Counted from the stretch's first letter, positions 33,091 to 43,975 are shown. The stretch: 64,000 nucleotides of DNA from Aradus depressus (GCA_963662175.1 OY759219.1:48414675-48478674); one strand, 5' to 3'. Program-made: numbers and translations. The notes: a model not told the origin generated them from the letters alone.

Positions 33091-34017
33091 TTATAGGTTG
33101 AGATTTTTCTTTTCAACCCAACTATTGTGTTTGGCATCGAATCCCAACCATTTAACATAAACTTTATCCCCTTTTCTTTTCAAAACCTTTTCTACCAAAA
33201 AAATATCAGGATGTTTAACAGGTTGTATTTCTTGTTCATAGATCCCACCGGCAATCAGCTCGTCCTGATTGTCCTTTAGATGATAAGTGACGGGTATGGT
33301 CCGTTTTACATCATGAATTAGGAATATTTCCCTTGACCAAGACGGTTTGTATCTTTTAGAAAATGCGCTTTTATGTTTTGATATTCTTACAAAATCCCCT
33401 ACTTTATTTTGGTTTCTGGGATAAACCTTTTTTCGAATATACCGTCTCAACAGCAATTTTTCCTTAACTTTTCCCTTGACACAGCAGGTTTTCATATTAA
33501 TGGTTCGATGTTTAGTGTTATTATATCTGTGCACTAATGACTGAATCACAGGCATCCATTTGTAGGAACCTTGTAAACTAAACTGTTTCCAAATTAAATT
33601 TTTTAGAGTACGATTGAACCGTTCGACAATGCAAGCTTTTATATTGCTATATGTTGAGTAATGATTGATATTGTAAGTTTTCATTAGATTTTTGAATTTT
33701 ACGTTATAAAATTCCTTCCCCATATCTGTCTGAAGGTTTCCTGGTCGTCGCCCTCCTTTGAGAATACTCAGAAATGCAGCAGTCATTTCACTGTCAGCTT
33801 TTCGTTTTATGGGAACAGCCCAAGCAAATTTAGAAAAACAGTCAATTACGGTCAGAACATATTTAAAACCACTATTGTCCTTTGCGTATGGTATTAGATC
33901 AATCAAATCCGCTTGCCATAAATCGTCTATACCTTTCAGTATCACGGATCGTCTCTTATAGATTCTTCTCAGAGGTTTGTGTAACTCGTTTACAATTTGA
34001 TGTTTTACATCAGACAT
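33091..34017 (-). CDS. Maverick integrase (retroviral type, with chromodomain)
   Basis: An intact frame of 308 codons. The catalytic core has Asp in DDLWQADLIDL, Asp in NLQTDMGKEFYN and Glu in CIVERFNRTLKN, the DDE triad of retroviral and Maverick integrases. The C-terminal 40 residues form a chromodomain (FLVEKVLKRKGDKVYVKWLG, then NSWVEKKNL), often involved in target choice. The enzyme joins element ends to target DNA with a 6-bp stagger, which agrees with the GAGGTC duplication here. The start ATG leads into the expected N-terminus. A region near residue 180 looks slightly short. It is one of only two long Maverick genes in this copy without a stop or frame break. Confidence 0.92.
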   Translation of the reverse strand: MSDVKHQIVNELHKPLRRIYKRRSVILKGIDDLWQADLIDLIPYAKDNSGFKYVLTVIDCFSKFAWAVPIKRKADSEMTAAFLSILKGGRRPGNLQTDMGKEFYNVKFKNLMKTYNINHYSTYSNIKACIVERFNRTLKNLIWKQFSLQGSYKWMPVIQSLVHRYNNTKHRTINMKTCCVKGKVKEKLLLRRYIRKKVYPRNQNKVGDFVRISKHKSAFSKRYKPSWSREIFLIHDVKRTIPVTYHLKDNQDELIAGGIYEQEIQPVKHPDIFLVEKVLKRKGDKVYVKWLGFDAKHNSWVEKKNLNL

Positions 34018-34057
34018 CTTGATTGTGAATGAATGGACTAATGATTCGATCTCTTAT

Positions 34058-35143
34058 TTAAGCAATGATCCCACCTTTTTTCAATTGGTTTTCAATTTTT
34101 TCTATGCTTTTCCAGCTGTTTGCATCTGCTAATTTTTCGTAGAGAAATCTTAATTTTTCGACTAGATCATTTGGATTTGGATTGACTCCCTTCCCAGTTT
34201 TCTTTTTCTTCAATGTAGATGTACTGGATGCAGGAAAAAGCTTACAGATAACTTCTCTGTATTTTGAATTATTTGGGAGAACGTTCAAGCCCCCCGATTC
34301 GCTATATCGTTTCTTGTGTGCATTGGTTAGAGTCAATATTTCGTTATATTTACTCATATCTTTTTCTTTCACGAGATTTCGATTTGGCCGCTTCTTGAAT
34401 AGAAGCTCAAACAATCCTGGTGTCGCCTGATATAAATTTCCATAAACATCTAGCCAATCTTCTCTTATGGACACTATTGTATCTCCGATTATTAAATTCC
34501 CACCATCGTAACGAATCCCATACTGGCTATCAAAATCACCGGCATCGTTATTGATAAATTTCATTATATAGTTGGACGATATAGGACCAACCTCTTCCAA
34601 ACCCTTTCTAATCATTTCTCTTCCTTCCAGAGACGTTGCCGCAGTTTGAACTTCTTCTAATGGAGTGGAAGGTGTTTCAATCACTTCTTCCTCGCACAAG
34701 TAACTCGGCATACATGTTGGTTCGGTCGTTATTTCGCGCCTATCCTGTGTATCTACGTAGATAGAGGGGGTGGGAGCATATGATGCTTCCTCGAACCGGA
34801 GGTCTGTCGGAGAATGTACCTGTTTATGCCATTTGGGAGTCCATTGCACGTCCTCTTCGTCTTTCACTAATCTTTCTTCTCCCCGTGCATACCGTGATGT
34901 GGATGGAATGGGTAAGAAAGATGGTCTAATTTTGCTTTCTACTGTTTCTTGTTTGAGATTTGGCTTATCAATGACTCGGTCCTGGAGTAAATTCTCAAGA
35001 GGTTTTATGATAGGCCTATACTTTAAGTTTAAATGTTCCTCATAGTCCTGTCTTTTACGTTTCAAAAAATAACATTTGTCTCGTATGGACCTTTTGATGT
35101 CTTCGAGTTCTCTAGTGACACTCTTAGATGTTGCTCCTTCCAT
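34058..35143 (-). CDS. Conserved Maverick protein (DUF8207-like), intact frame
   Basis: 361 codons, no breaks. Residues 1-60 are charged and helical, possibly coiled coil; the middle is Glu/Pro/Thr-rich and low in order. The C-terminal part holds DSQYGIRYDGGNLIIGD, a Tyr-rich YGNLYQATPGLFELLFKK, and LTLTNAHKKRYSESGG. This YGIR..G.L.IGD ... GL.ELL ... NAHKKRY arrangement is conserved in insect Maverick proteins of unknown function (I believe DUF8207), usually encoded between integrase and ATPase. It could be a virion component. The function is not established. Confidence 0.75.
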   Translation of the reverse strand: MEGATSKSVTRELEDIKRSIRDKCYFLKRKRQDYEEHLNLKYRPIIKPLENLLQDRVIDKPNLKQETVESKIRPSFLPIPSTSRYARGEERLVKDEEDVQWTPKWHKQVHSPTDLRFEEASYAPTPSIYVDTQDRREITTEPTCMPSYLCEEEVIETPSTPLEEVQTAATSLEGREMIRKGLEEVGPISSNYIMKFINNDAGDFDSQYGIRYDGGNLIIGDTIVSIREDWLDVYGNLYQATPGLFELLFKKRPNRNLVKEKDMSKYNEILTLTNAHKKRYSESGGLNVLPNNSKYREVICKLFPASSTSTLKKKKTGKGVNPNPNDLVEKLRFLYEKLADANSWKSIEKIENQLKKGGIIA

Positions 35144-35172
35144 GGTTTATGATGGACTGGATAGGCCTTTGA

Positions 35173-35828
35173 CTACTGAACTATTATATAGGTATCGAAA
35201 CCCTTGCGGTAACGCCCATTATTGAGATCACTATCTTTATCGATAACCAGAAACCCATACTTATCTCTCCCCCAACATGTTTGGCAAATTTCTTTGAAAT
35301 CACTAATGGTCATGTCAGAATTCACATGGTCTTCATAAATTCTCTTCATATTTAAATTATCTTGCTTGAAGACTATTAAAAAATTAGCATTGTCCCGAAT
35401 CAAATGTTTTGAAATGCGAGTATAACTCTGTGCAAGATAAAAACTGTCGACACCATTATGGCGTCCTTGACAAAAGTACGACCTGATTGGATCCTGTCTA
35501 TCGCATGAAATATCATCAAAAATGAAAATAGAATTAGGTAAGGCTAAACTGGGGTTAGGAATTTCCTAATGATCTCCACAAGTTTCGAGAGCTGTATGTA
35601 TTTAGGTTGATTTAATGTTTTGCTGAAAAGATATATGTTTTCAAACTTAAGTCCATTCGGGTCATATAGAAAGGCCAGCATCAAGTGGGTTTTACCGCAA
35701 TTAGATGGTCCACATATAATGCATCGAATACTGTCTGGAAACAATGGGCCATGTTTGGGGTCTCGAGGGACGTTATGGCCGACATTATAGAACACTTTAA
35801 GATTTTGTTCCTGCTTCACGGAGCGCAT
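35173..35828 (-). pseudogene. Maverick packaging ATPase (FtsK/HerA, A32-like), one frame change
   Basis: The ATG at 35828 begins a frame with Walker A in CIICGPSNCGKTHLM. After a frame change near 35545 the second part carries Walker B in NSIFIFDDISCD, then QGRHNGVDSFYLAQSY and an Arg-finger-like region before ANFLIVFKQDNLNM. Order and spacing match A32-type ATPases that pump DNA into virions in Mavericks and related viruses. The combined length of about 218 residues is near the family norm, so little more than the frame is lost. Confidence 0.85.
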
Positions 35829-35829
35829 G

Positions 35830-36482
35830 ATGACTACTGAGTAAACATTAGTGCCTTCCTGCTATTTATAGTTTTCTGACTACCATGAGATTGCAGATAT
35901 GGTGTGATTATTACAACAACGAGGGGCAAAAAAAAAAAGTTTTATTTTGTATACAAGATTGTACAAGCTATTGGCGTAACCTGGCTTGGAACGGGCTGTT
36001 AGTAAAGTTAAAGCCTGAGACCCTCCTCCTTCTTTTGTAACCCGGCTAGGAACGGGCTTTGGCAAAGTTAAGGCCTCAGGCGCTTTATGAAGTTGTAGCC
36101 TGAAGGGCTTTATTTGTTTTTTTTATTTTTACATGTTAATTATATTTTTATTATTTTACTTTTTTTTCTCTACTATGTTTTCGTTACATTAATTAGGTTT
36201 GCGGGTATTTTACTACCTTGCCAGTGACCTTCATTCTGGTTTACGGGTGTTCTACAACCTCGCCAGTGAGCTTCATTCTCACCAATGTGCTAAAGATCGT
36301 GTGACTCAAACCCAGGGTCTCTGCGTAGGGATCACACTCTCCAAGCATGCACACATGCATAAAACAAAACAAAGTATAGAAGAAAAAAGTAAAACAATTA
36401 GTGAAAATACATATTAATATTAGTGCCAGAGTATATAACTAACATTTAAGAAAAAATATATAATAATAAATTAAAAAAATTG
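35830..36482. other. Maverick intergenic spacer with short duplications
   Basis: No gene. Two short direct duplications are visible: TAACC(T/C)GGCT.GGAACGGGCT at about 35980 and 36041, and CGGGT.TT.TAC.ACCT.GCCAGTGA.CTTCATTCT at about 36203 and 36244. Between them are AT-rich and T-rich runs. Confidence 0.6.
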
Positions 36483-39400
36483 CTACAGAGACACGACATT
36501 TAATAGTGTAGATCTGTAATGCCCATGGGCAAGAGTTGAAACTCCATCTTCCAAAATAATTCGTTTGTCGTCAAACGGGTTCAGTGATATTTTATTAATT
36601 TCGACTGTACTGATATTGAGTAGCTGGGAACTGATGGTACACATGCTGTGCCTCATTATTGCACTTTCTTTTAGACAGTAAAGATAATCATCAAAAGTTA
36701 TTTTATTTTGAACTACCCGCTTTTGTATACTTTTCAGTGTTTTGATTTCGTTAGTCCTTTTCTTAAACGAGTACATTTTTGCTCTTAGTGCCACATAGCC
36801 TAAGATCAAATCGCCATTCATCTCATCTTTAAATTTCCCCATCACTTTTTTATTCACGGTTGAATAGCACGGACGCTCTTTGGGGAAGTCTGACGTGTCA
36901 AAATACGCCATCATATTTTGTTCAAGATCCTTATAGAAATTCGCCGTTCTGATCTTGTATACTAAAGAGTCAGTGTCCATGTACATTAGCTTTATGTTTT
37001 CCGGTCCGTACGTGGGTATCATAACATTATAGTGGTGATGACACATGTGTTTCTTTGAAATATCGAGTATACTCATGCCGATGTATATTGGCTTATCAAA
37101 AATTATTTTTTTCTTTGCTAAATGAACCGCAGCCAAGTTTTCATTAAAAATAGTTCGGTCTAAGAATTCCGGTTTAGCGATTAGTTTTTCTAATTGCCTA
37201 CGATCGGTTACTAACTTCGTATTCATTCTTTTCCGAATAGATTCGATGGTCTTGCCAAATATGGAATTGTTGAATAATTTGTATACGTCTCTTTCAAATG
37301 CTGTAGTTGCTCGCGCTCTGAGATTTGTATTGTGTTGAATGTCTGGTGCTAGCCATTTTGACTGACGAAACTTAATAGCTCTGTGAATATTTACTAACTT
37401 CAAACCGTTTTCCAGTGCTTGCTTTAATGCGGTATAATGAAGAACATAGTTTTTTCTATTTCCTAAATGGGTTACGAGTTTTTTCTGTTTATTTATTTTC
37501 ATTGTTTCGGACAAAAACGGTAAGTCGTTGTGTTTATCATGAAGCTCCATTGGATAATCTACGTCTACCTCAAGTATATAGTCCACTTCATCGTCTTCAT
37601 TCATCTTTGAAACGTCGAGGTCGTTTGGATTCATTACCCATTCAAAATTATCAGTTGGAAGTGGCATTGTGATGGCATAACCATACAGGTTAACGCAATC
37701 TTGGTAATTGATAAACACAGGTTCATCTGCCGGATTAAAGTTGTCAGTAGCCCCATTGTTTGCTTCCGCATATCTATGTGACACCTGACAAATACCTCCG
37801 CGTATTCCTTTTTCGATCATTAAGACCATGTTGTAATCTGTCAGTAAATGGATTCTTTGCTTCGTGAACCGGAGCATGGCTTCCCACGACAATGCAGGAA
37901 GAGTGTAAAATTGAGCAGGATCCAGCTTATGACTTCCCATAGTGATAGTCACTCACTCAAACACGTCTGCCAACAGCAAGACATTCGTTTTTAAATAGAT
38001 GTCGCTGTATTCTCCAAGTGTACGGCAACCAAAAACTCATTCCAAACATCACTCGCATGTTTATAATCTTCAGCAGAGATTTCACACCCGTTCATTTTGC
38101 TGTAGAATTCTTCAATGGATGGCAAAGATGTCTCTTCTAGATTATATCTAGCCCAACTTGACACGTACTCATATGGAAAAACCCCTTTTCTTTTCAACAG
38201 TTCCATTTTGTTGCCTCCGAAATACTTTTCGGTTTCCTTCAAAATTGGAGCGTTTTTTACCAAAGCATCCAAACTTGCCGGCATGAATCGAAATGTATCG
38301 AGGAATCGCAAACTAATGTGTTTGTTTATGTGCTTTGTGAAGGAAATATACTTTTCCTCTGTGTTGGGAATAACATCTATTCTTCTGTTGTCGTACCCCA
38401 GTTCGCGAACTATGAAATGGCTATCGTATCCAGAGAGGTTATGAAGAAGTACTGGTATAAATTTGGGGGTCTGGTAGCGTAAGTTACACGAATTATGAGC
38501 AGGGCCTCGGTATTTTCCAGGTAGATGTGAGTGGTCTCTTACCTTTCCGTTGTGTTCTGTGTCAGAAAAAGGTTTATCGCACTAATAACATGAATTACCT
38601 TCATTGAATGACTTAGCTTCATCCGCCGTTAACACTTCCATATCCTTCTTAGTTAAATATATTTCCGAAATAATTTCTGCAATATATTTTAAATTTTGTA
38701 CAAAATTTGCCGCAGCATCAACACCACGGTATATTATAGGATCTGTTGGGAGAGCAGACTGAATATCTTCAACTTCCTCTGACTTTTTGACATACAGGCA
38801 ATAGCTCATGGGAATGTGATTATGACAGTGGCGTGTGTTTTTATTGTTCGGTGGGTCTTCTTTAGGTTCCAAGATTGCCTCAAAATCAGCATAAATTTCA
38901 AACTCTATGTACGGTTTTTCCAAGGGGAGGGTACGGGAGTTCCACGCGGGCAGGTTTATGTTCCCTGCAGTCTGCGATATGCTCCCAACACCTGCTTTCA
39001 CCGTCATACCTCTCATCGAAATGAGTGAAACAGCGTTTACACATTTTTATATTATGCTCGTGTCGTGTAATTTGAGAAGACACAAGGCGCTCAAAATTGT
39101 TTATGTACACATAGTGCTGCTTCTCCCCTTCTGTCAAAAGAAGTAAATCTCGATGGTCTTCCAATTCTTTCTTTACTATTTTCATAGGAAACACATTATT
39201 GTTTTTGTCCAACCCGAACACATTTATGGAAAAAATATTGTTTTTTTGTTCAAAATATTTAATTTTTTCGTATTCCATCGGATATTTTACTGAGCTGAAG
39301 TCGTATCGGTGCTGGATGTGTGTATATTCCGAAACTCGGTTTGCATCACGTGTGATTAATTTTGCTTTTGTAGCGAAATCATTGGTCATCTTCGTTTTGA

Positions 39401-40372
39401 ACATTGGTGCAAGCTTTTTTTGAATTAATAACGGATGGCAAGGGAATGTACGTGCTACCTCGCAAAGGCTTATACTTGTTAATACGTAGTCTCAAACCAT
39501 CCACAGCGTATAAGGCCCATCCGCTCTTTCTTAATTGTGACTCTTCCAATTCCTACTTCATCTATTGGGGTCTCCATACATAATACTTTATTTTTGGTTT
39601 TGAATGCTGTATCCAGAAGTTCGCCAAGCTGGTTTTTCATTGTACAATCAACGACAATGTTGAACTTGACTGAGTTGTGTTCTGCTACACAATCCTTGAG
39701 CTTTATCATTATCGTCAGTTTTATATTATTTAAAAAACTTATCAAATCTTTATTTTCATCACTTGTCATGAAAAATGATTTTAACCGTCCTTCAAATGAC
39801 GTCTCATACTCATATAGCCCATTAGATGCAGTTGCTGAAACCATCAAGTCGTTTTTTTTGGGCTCTCCTTTTCTTACCAATTTTGGGGGCGAGGGCCCCA
39901 TGCAGGAATTTTCATATGATGTTAGATTATCTTTATACTCACCACAATATGTGCATACAGATGCTACGAATTCGTTAAACTCCTGGGAATCTCCGAACAA
40001 TGTTCCACAGGAAGTTTCGTGGACTAAAAGCGCCGCTTCTGCAGAATACTCCGCCCCACATTTAGAACACGGATAACTATTAACTACATTTTTCGATGGA
40101 TTACAAAATGGTTCGTGGGTTAGTAAGCACTGTTGGGTACAATTTTCTCCACATTTACTACATAAATAATCAGAGTAATTTTTCTGTGGTATCTTGTTAT
40201 TCTGTTTGCAAATAAGCTGGTGCCTTCTAAGATTGTATGTTCGGGGGAATTTTCTACCACAAAGTGAGCAAGAATTACCCCCTGCAGAAGTGAGCTTGCA
40301 ATTGAGCTCATGTCGTCAACAATTATCCAAACGAGTAAATCGCTTATCACATTTGTCACAAACGTGGGACAT
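36483..40372 (-). pseudogene. Maverick protein-primed DNA polymerase B with N-terminal zinc fingers, broken
   Basis: ATG at 40372 opens four C2H2-like zinc fingers (CDKCDKRF, CSLCGRKF, CSKCGENC, CSKCGAEYSAEAALLVH) before the polymerase. Next come the conserved N-terminal region, a 3'-5' exonuclease (EIYADFEAIL, later HNLSGYDSH), and the polymerase palm with FNNSIFGKTIESI and YMDTDSLVYKI. The gene would be about 1,290 codons. Lesions include TGA at 40318-40316, frame changes near 39480, 39385, 38950, 38010 and 37950, and TAG at 38584-38582. The last 489 codons, including the active site, are one open frame. The enzyme would copy the element from a protein primer. This copy cannot encode it whole. 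Confidence 0.9.
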
Positions 40373-40414
40373 GTTTTTATTTTATTTTAATGAATAGTAA
40401 TAAAATAACAAAAT

Positions 40415-40870
40415 GATTCAAAATTTATATAAAGAAAAGGCAATGAACGAAACTAATTTGAAAATATAACTATAAAAAACGAATTAGAGAAAAAACGATG
40501 AACGAAACAAAATATAACTATACAACACGAATTATAGAAAAACAATGAACGAAACAAAATGTATCTATATAAAAAACGAATTATAGAAAAAACAATGAAC
40601 GAAACTAATTTGAAAAATGTAACTATGTATATAAAAAACTAATACGAGAAAAAAAACAATGAATAAGACTAATTACAAAAATGTAACTATATAACACGAA
40701 TTATAGAAAAAACAGAAACTAATTTGAAAAATGTAACTATATAAAAAATGAATAAGAGAAAAAAAAACACTGAACGAAACTAATTTGAAAAATGTAACTA
40801 TATAAAAACTTAATAAAGATAAAACAATGAACGAAACTAATTAATTAAGTTAAATAAATTATAAATGAAA
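40415..40870. repeat. AT-rich tandem repeat ahead of polymerase gene
   Basis: Seven to eight degenerate copies of a roughly 55-60 bp unit with AACAATGAACGAAACTAATT, TGAAAAATGTAACTATATAA and AAAACGAATTA. It separates the TATA promoter copy 2 from the polymerase ATG by about 560 nt, so it would form part of a long 5' leader or an intron. Confidence 0.85.
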
Positions 40871-40924
40871 AAATATATAGAATGTAAGACAGACTTAAGT
40901 AGCAAAAGTAGAGAAAACAAGTTC

Positions 40925-41160
40925 TTTTCAATAACACTGAGGTATGAAGAATGAGCTACCTCGTTAGGAGCGGGTCCTTATATAGACCGAGTTGACGCAT
41001 GCGCAGTAGTCGAAAAAAAAGGGGAGGGGGAACTGCAAGAGTTGACGTGTCGTCAACAAGAAAGTGCATGTTCAACGAGGGACGTCACCTACCCCCAACA
41101 TGTAGTAACATGTATATTCATGATTTAACCTGTTTAGTCATGTTTATTCTTGTCGAATAC
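40925..41160 (-). promoter_or_regulatory. Maverick TATA promoter, copy 2
   Basis: Same order as copy 1 on the minus strand: GTTGACGACACGTCAACTC, the C-rich stretch, ACTGCGCATGCGTCAACTCG, GGTCTATATAAGGACC and CTCATTCTTCATACCTCAGT. Identity with copy 1 is near complete over about 120 bp and stops right after the initiator-like region. It lies upstream of the polymerase gene. Beyond the shared part both copies also have ATGTATATTCATGA/ATGTATGTTCATGA-type stretches. Confidence 0.78.
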
Positions 41161-41323
41161 AGGTCAATATGAATGGGGTCTTAGCCCGAGAGTTCGGATT
41201 TTCTTATAGAAAACATTATTTTTTAGCCCTAAAAAGGGCTGTTATAATGGAATCCTCCTGAAAAAGTAGATATCCACTGTTGTAATTTTTTTTTAGCCAT
41301 GTAAAGTTGAAGCAGAAAAATGC

Positions 41324-41551
41324 TTACTTTAGTCCTAAAAGATCAGATGTTAATCGTATATTTTTTAACGTATTGAACCGTACTCGTGTTGGTCGTTCGA
41401 AGACAACATCGGGTTTTCCCAAAAATTCGTCCATGGTTAGTAACCATTGATAACCCCTAATATTACGAGGTGGCGTAGGCGGTCGGGGGTGTGAACCCCC
41501 AAATTCATATGGCGGCGGTGTAGGAATGAAATATCCATGCTCCCAAGACAT
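41324..41551 (-). CDS. Small PPPY-motif protein next to Maverick right repeat
   Basis: 75 codons from ATG 41551 (a longer reading from a TTG at 41611 runs into the terminal repeat). It begins MSWEHGYFIPTPPPYEFGG and has HPRPPTPPRN, then a charged C-terminal half ending RLTSDLLGLK. PPPY is a PPxY motif of the kind that binds WW-domain ubiquitin ligases and acts as a late-budding motif in several viruses. I know no family for it. It is the first gene inside the right repeat and is read in the same direction as the others. Whether it is expressed is unknown. Confidence 0.5.
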   Translation of the reverse strand: MSWEHGYFIPTPPPYEFGGSHPRPPTPPRNIRGYQWLLTMDEFLGKPDVVFERPTRVRFNTLKNIRLTSDLLGLK

Positions 41552-41599
41552 AATTGTTAGAATAACTGGAATCAGTATGACCGATTGGAGCCCCGGGTA

Positions 41600-43158
41600 T
41601 GCCTGCAACAACAGGTCTCGACATGTTTGAACATGTAAACAACGACTTAACCTCTTCAGATACGAAAGTCATTTTCAAACCTTAGTAAATAAAAGTAAAT
41701 AAAAAACAAGAATTCACAAATAACACCAAAGGACAGCGTGCTCGGAATTGAAGATAAATGCTTTTTTTCTCACATATTACTCCAATCGGACAACATACTC
41801 AATATGACGAGCTTTGAATTATATTTTTAAATGCAATACTATTCAAGGCACCGAAGGACGGCATGCTCAAAAGTATAGGTGGGCGATTTTTTCATCATAA
41901 TACTCCAGTTTAAAATAACACTGAATACAATGATGATGATAAGGTAGGCTACACAATGCAGGGTTCGACATGTATAATGCATGCAAAAACCATTTCAAGG
42001 TCAAGGACGTCATCAGATTGGAGAAATCGTAAAATTACTAATAATCTATATTTGGATTGATCGATATTAACTTAAAATACATGACAATTGTTAATATATA
42101 TCTGAAAAATTTAAAAATAGGTGAAGTTTGCCTGCCACAATATGTATAATGCATGTGAAAACCATTTCAAGGTCAAGGATGTCTTCAGATTGGAGAAATC
42201 GTAAAAATTACTAACAATCGATAGTTGTCACAATCTATATCTTGTAGAATCGATACTACCCCGGAATACAGCATAATTGTTACTTGATATCTGAAAATGT
42301 ATGACTTGAACGTTATATACCTAAATTACAGCTCCTACATACAAACATGTCAGGATAGACGAAGGGTTAGCAAGCCAGTCTCCAAAATGGAAGGTGGTGA
42401 GTTGAAATCCCGTCAGGTATGGTTTTTTTTTTCTTAAGAAGTCATTAATTTAATATCAATAATAATTTGATTTCTAGACGCTTGGAGCGCTAGTGGGCTA
42501 ATTAAAAAATATTTAGGGGCATAGGCGAGGGGTGGGGTAAAAATTTAAAGTAGGGTTTAGAGGGAGAGGAGTGGAAACTTATTGGGGTGTAGAGGGAGAA
42601 TGGAAACTTATTGGGGTGTAGAGGGAGAGTGGAAACTTATTGGGGTGTAGAGGGAGAGCGGAAACTTATTGGGGTGGGGAAGTAAATTGGTAGTGATTGA
42701 AAGGGGGGAGGGGAGATTTGAGATGGGGATGTACGATGGTGGGTGGGCAAGGGTCAAAGGTTGTCACAGATCCACCACACTTCTGCTCCTCAATTCTGCT
42801 CCACCGCCTACAATCTGCCCCTCCACCACCACCACCCACCACCTATATCGATATTTTGTAGAATCGATTCTATCCTGGAATACATAATAATTGTTATTAT
42901 AACCTGACACGGATAACCACACGGGGAGGTTACAGTGGTGATAAGGTAACATAACCTGACGAGGATAACCACACGGGAAGGTTACAGTAGTGGGGTAGGT
43001 ATGGGTCAAAGGTTGTCACAGATCCACCTCCTCAACACTTCTGTTCCACCACCACAATTCTGCTCCTCACTTCTGCTCCTCAATTCTGCTCCACCGCCTG
43101 CTCCACCTCCTCATCTGCTCCCCCCCTTGTGCGCCACAACCGGCCTTTATACTCTACT
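41600..43158. repeat. Maverick right terminal inverted repeat
   Basis: Inverted match to the left repeat, from GTATGCCTGC at about 41600 to the terminal CTCTACT. It contains AATAAGTTTCC-type 30-bp units (42555-42680, four copies), CTGCTCCACC/AATTCTGCTCC units (42775-43130), and a duplication of about 170 bp (GCATG..AAACCATTTCAAGG at about 41980 and 42150) that the left side has only in part. Confidence 0.88.
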
Positions 43159-43975
43159 GAGGTCATATCGCCTACTACCAGAGCGCTTCTTCATCACTCT
43201 GGTGGGAGTCCTAAATTTTGCCTAAAGGCCCGTTCATACGATGACAGTAACACACGATGACAGGAAGTGGCAGTTCACTTGCATGACATTGTGACAATTT
43301 TGACAGTCCACCGTTGTTTATGTCAGCCCAGTGACAGCTGTGCCAAGGGGGAAGCTGCAGGCCTTGTCGTTGTAGGTGAAATTTTGAAGAAAATTAATGC
43401 ATCTCATCATAAATTCTGGGCTACATTCCAGCCACAAGCAAGGATATTTTTGATATTCTTCCAAAAATTCATAGGTATTAAACCTTTCAGACATTATTGA
43501 AAAAACCAACAATAAATAAACAGAAATAATAATATTATTAGCTGCTGATAACAGAATTGAAATGATAGTGAACTGTCAAAGCCGTTCACACGATGGCTGT
43601 TGCTGTCACAGTCGCAGCAGCACTGTCGCAATATCAAGCCAAACTTGATAGTGCGACAGGACCGTACTGTCGTACTGTCCTGACAGTATCTTCGTTCACA
43701 CGATGACAGAAATCACGACAGTCGCTGTCGCGGCAGCAACTGTCGTGATTTCTGTCATCGTGTGAACGGGGCTTAACCTGAATTTTTATTCACCTAGGGC
43801 AGGGGTATTTAACGAGTACCTGACATCGTACAGGCTCAGGACCATCGCTTAATGTCCCATCCGAAGTACGGGGTGCCTCCCAGATAAAATAAACTAAGGG
43901 CCTCGGTCGGATTTCAAACCCACTATCTTGAGCTCAGAAGCCAAGCACGCATACCACTGAGCTACCGGCGCCCGC
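43159..43975 (-). mobile_element. SINE family 1, right part, holding a MITE
   Basis: Continuation of the SINE begun at 22123. It starts GAGGTCATATCGCCTACTAC, is cut at 43225 by a MITE, resumes at about 43777 (ACCTGAATTTTTATTCACCT) and ends with the tRNA-like head (CACTGAGCTACCGGCGCCC, the complement of the A-box region). The target duplication CTTTGTGGACATGTT follows at 43976-43990. Confidence 0.9.
43226..43773. mobile_element. PIF/Harbinger-like MITE, 548 bp, with large hairpin
   Basis: Terminal inverted repeats AGGCCCGTTCATACGATGAC and, at the right, the complement of AGCCCCGTTCACACGATGAC. TAA flanks both sides (43223-43225 and 43774-43776). A 3-bp TAA duplication suits PIF/Harbinger. The right end includes a perfect inverted repeat with 29-bp arms (43694-43722 and 43739-43767) around a 16-nt loop. 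The first 300 bp contain CACTTGC..GACA-type unique sequence with no transposase. Confidence 0.75.

Larger units (their letters stand above)
22167..43158 (-). mobile_element. Maverick/Polinton element, 21.0 kb with nested LINE
   Basis: The element begins AGTAGAGTATAAAGGCC and ends with the complement, flanked by a perfect 6-bp target duplication GAGGTC (22161-22166 and 43159-43164). AG...CT ends and 6-bp duplications are the Maverick/Polinton signature. Long inverted repeats flank minus-strand genes for DNA polymerase B, packaging ATPase, retroviral-type integrase, cysteine protease, major capsid protein and conserved Maverick proteins. Removing the 5.49 kb R1-type LINE leaves about 15.5 kb, a usual Maverick length. 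I do not find a separate penton (minor capsid) gene. Several genes are broken, so this copy looks defective. Confidence 0.95.
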
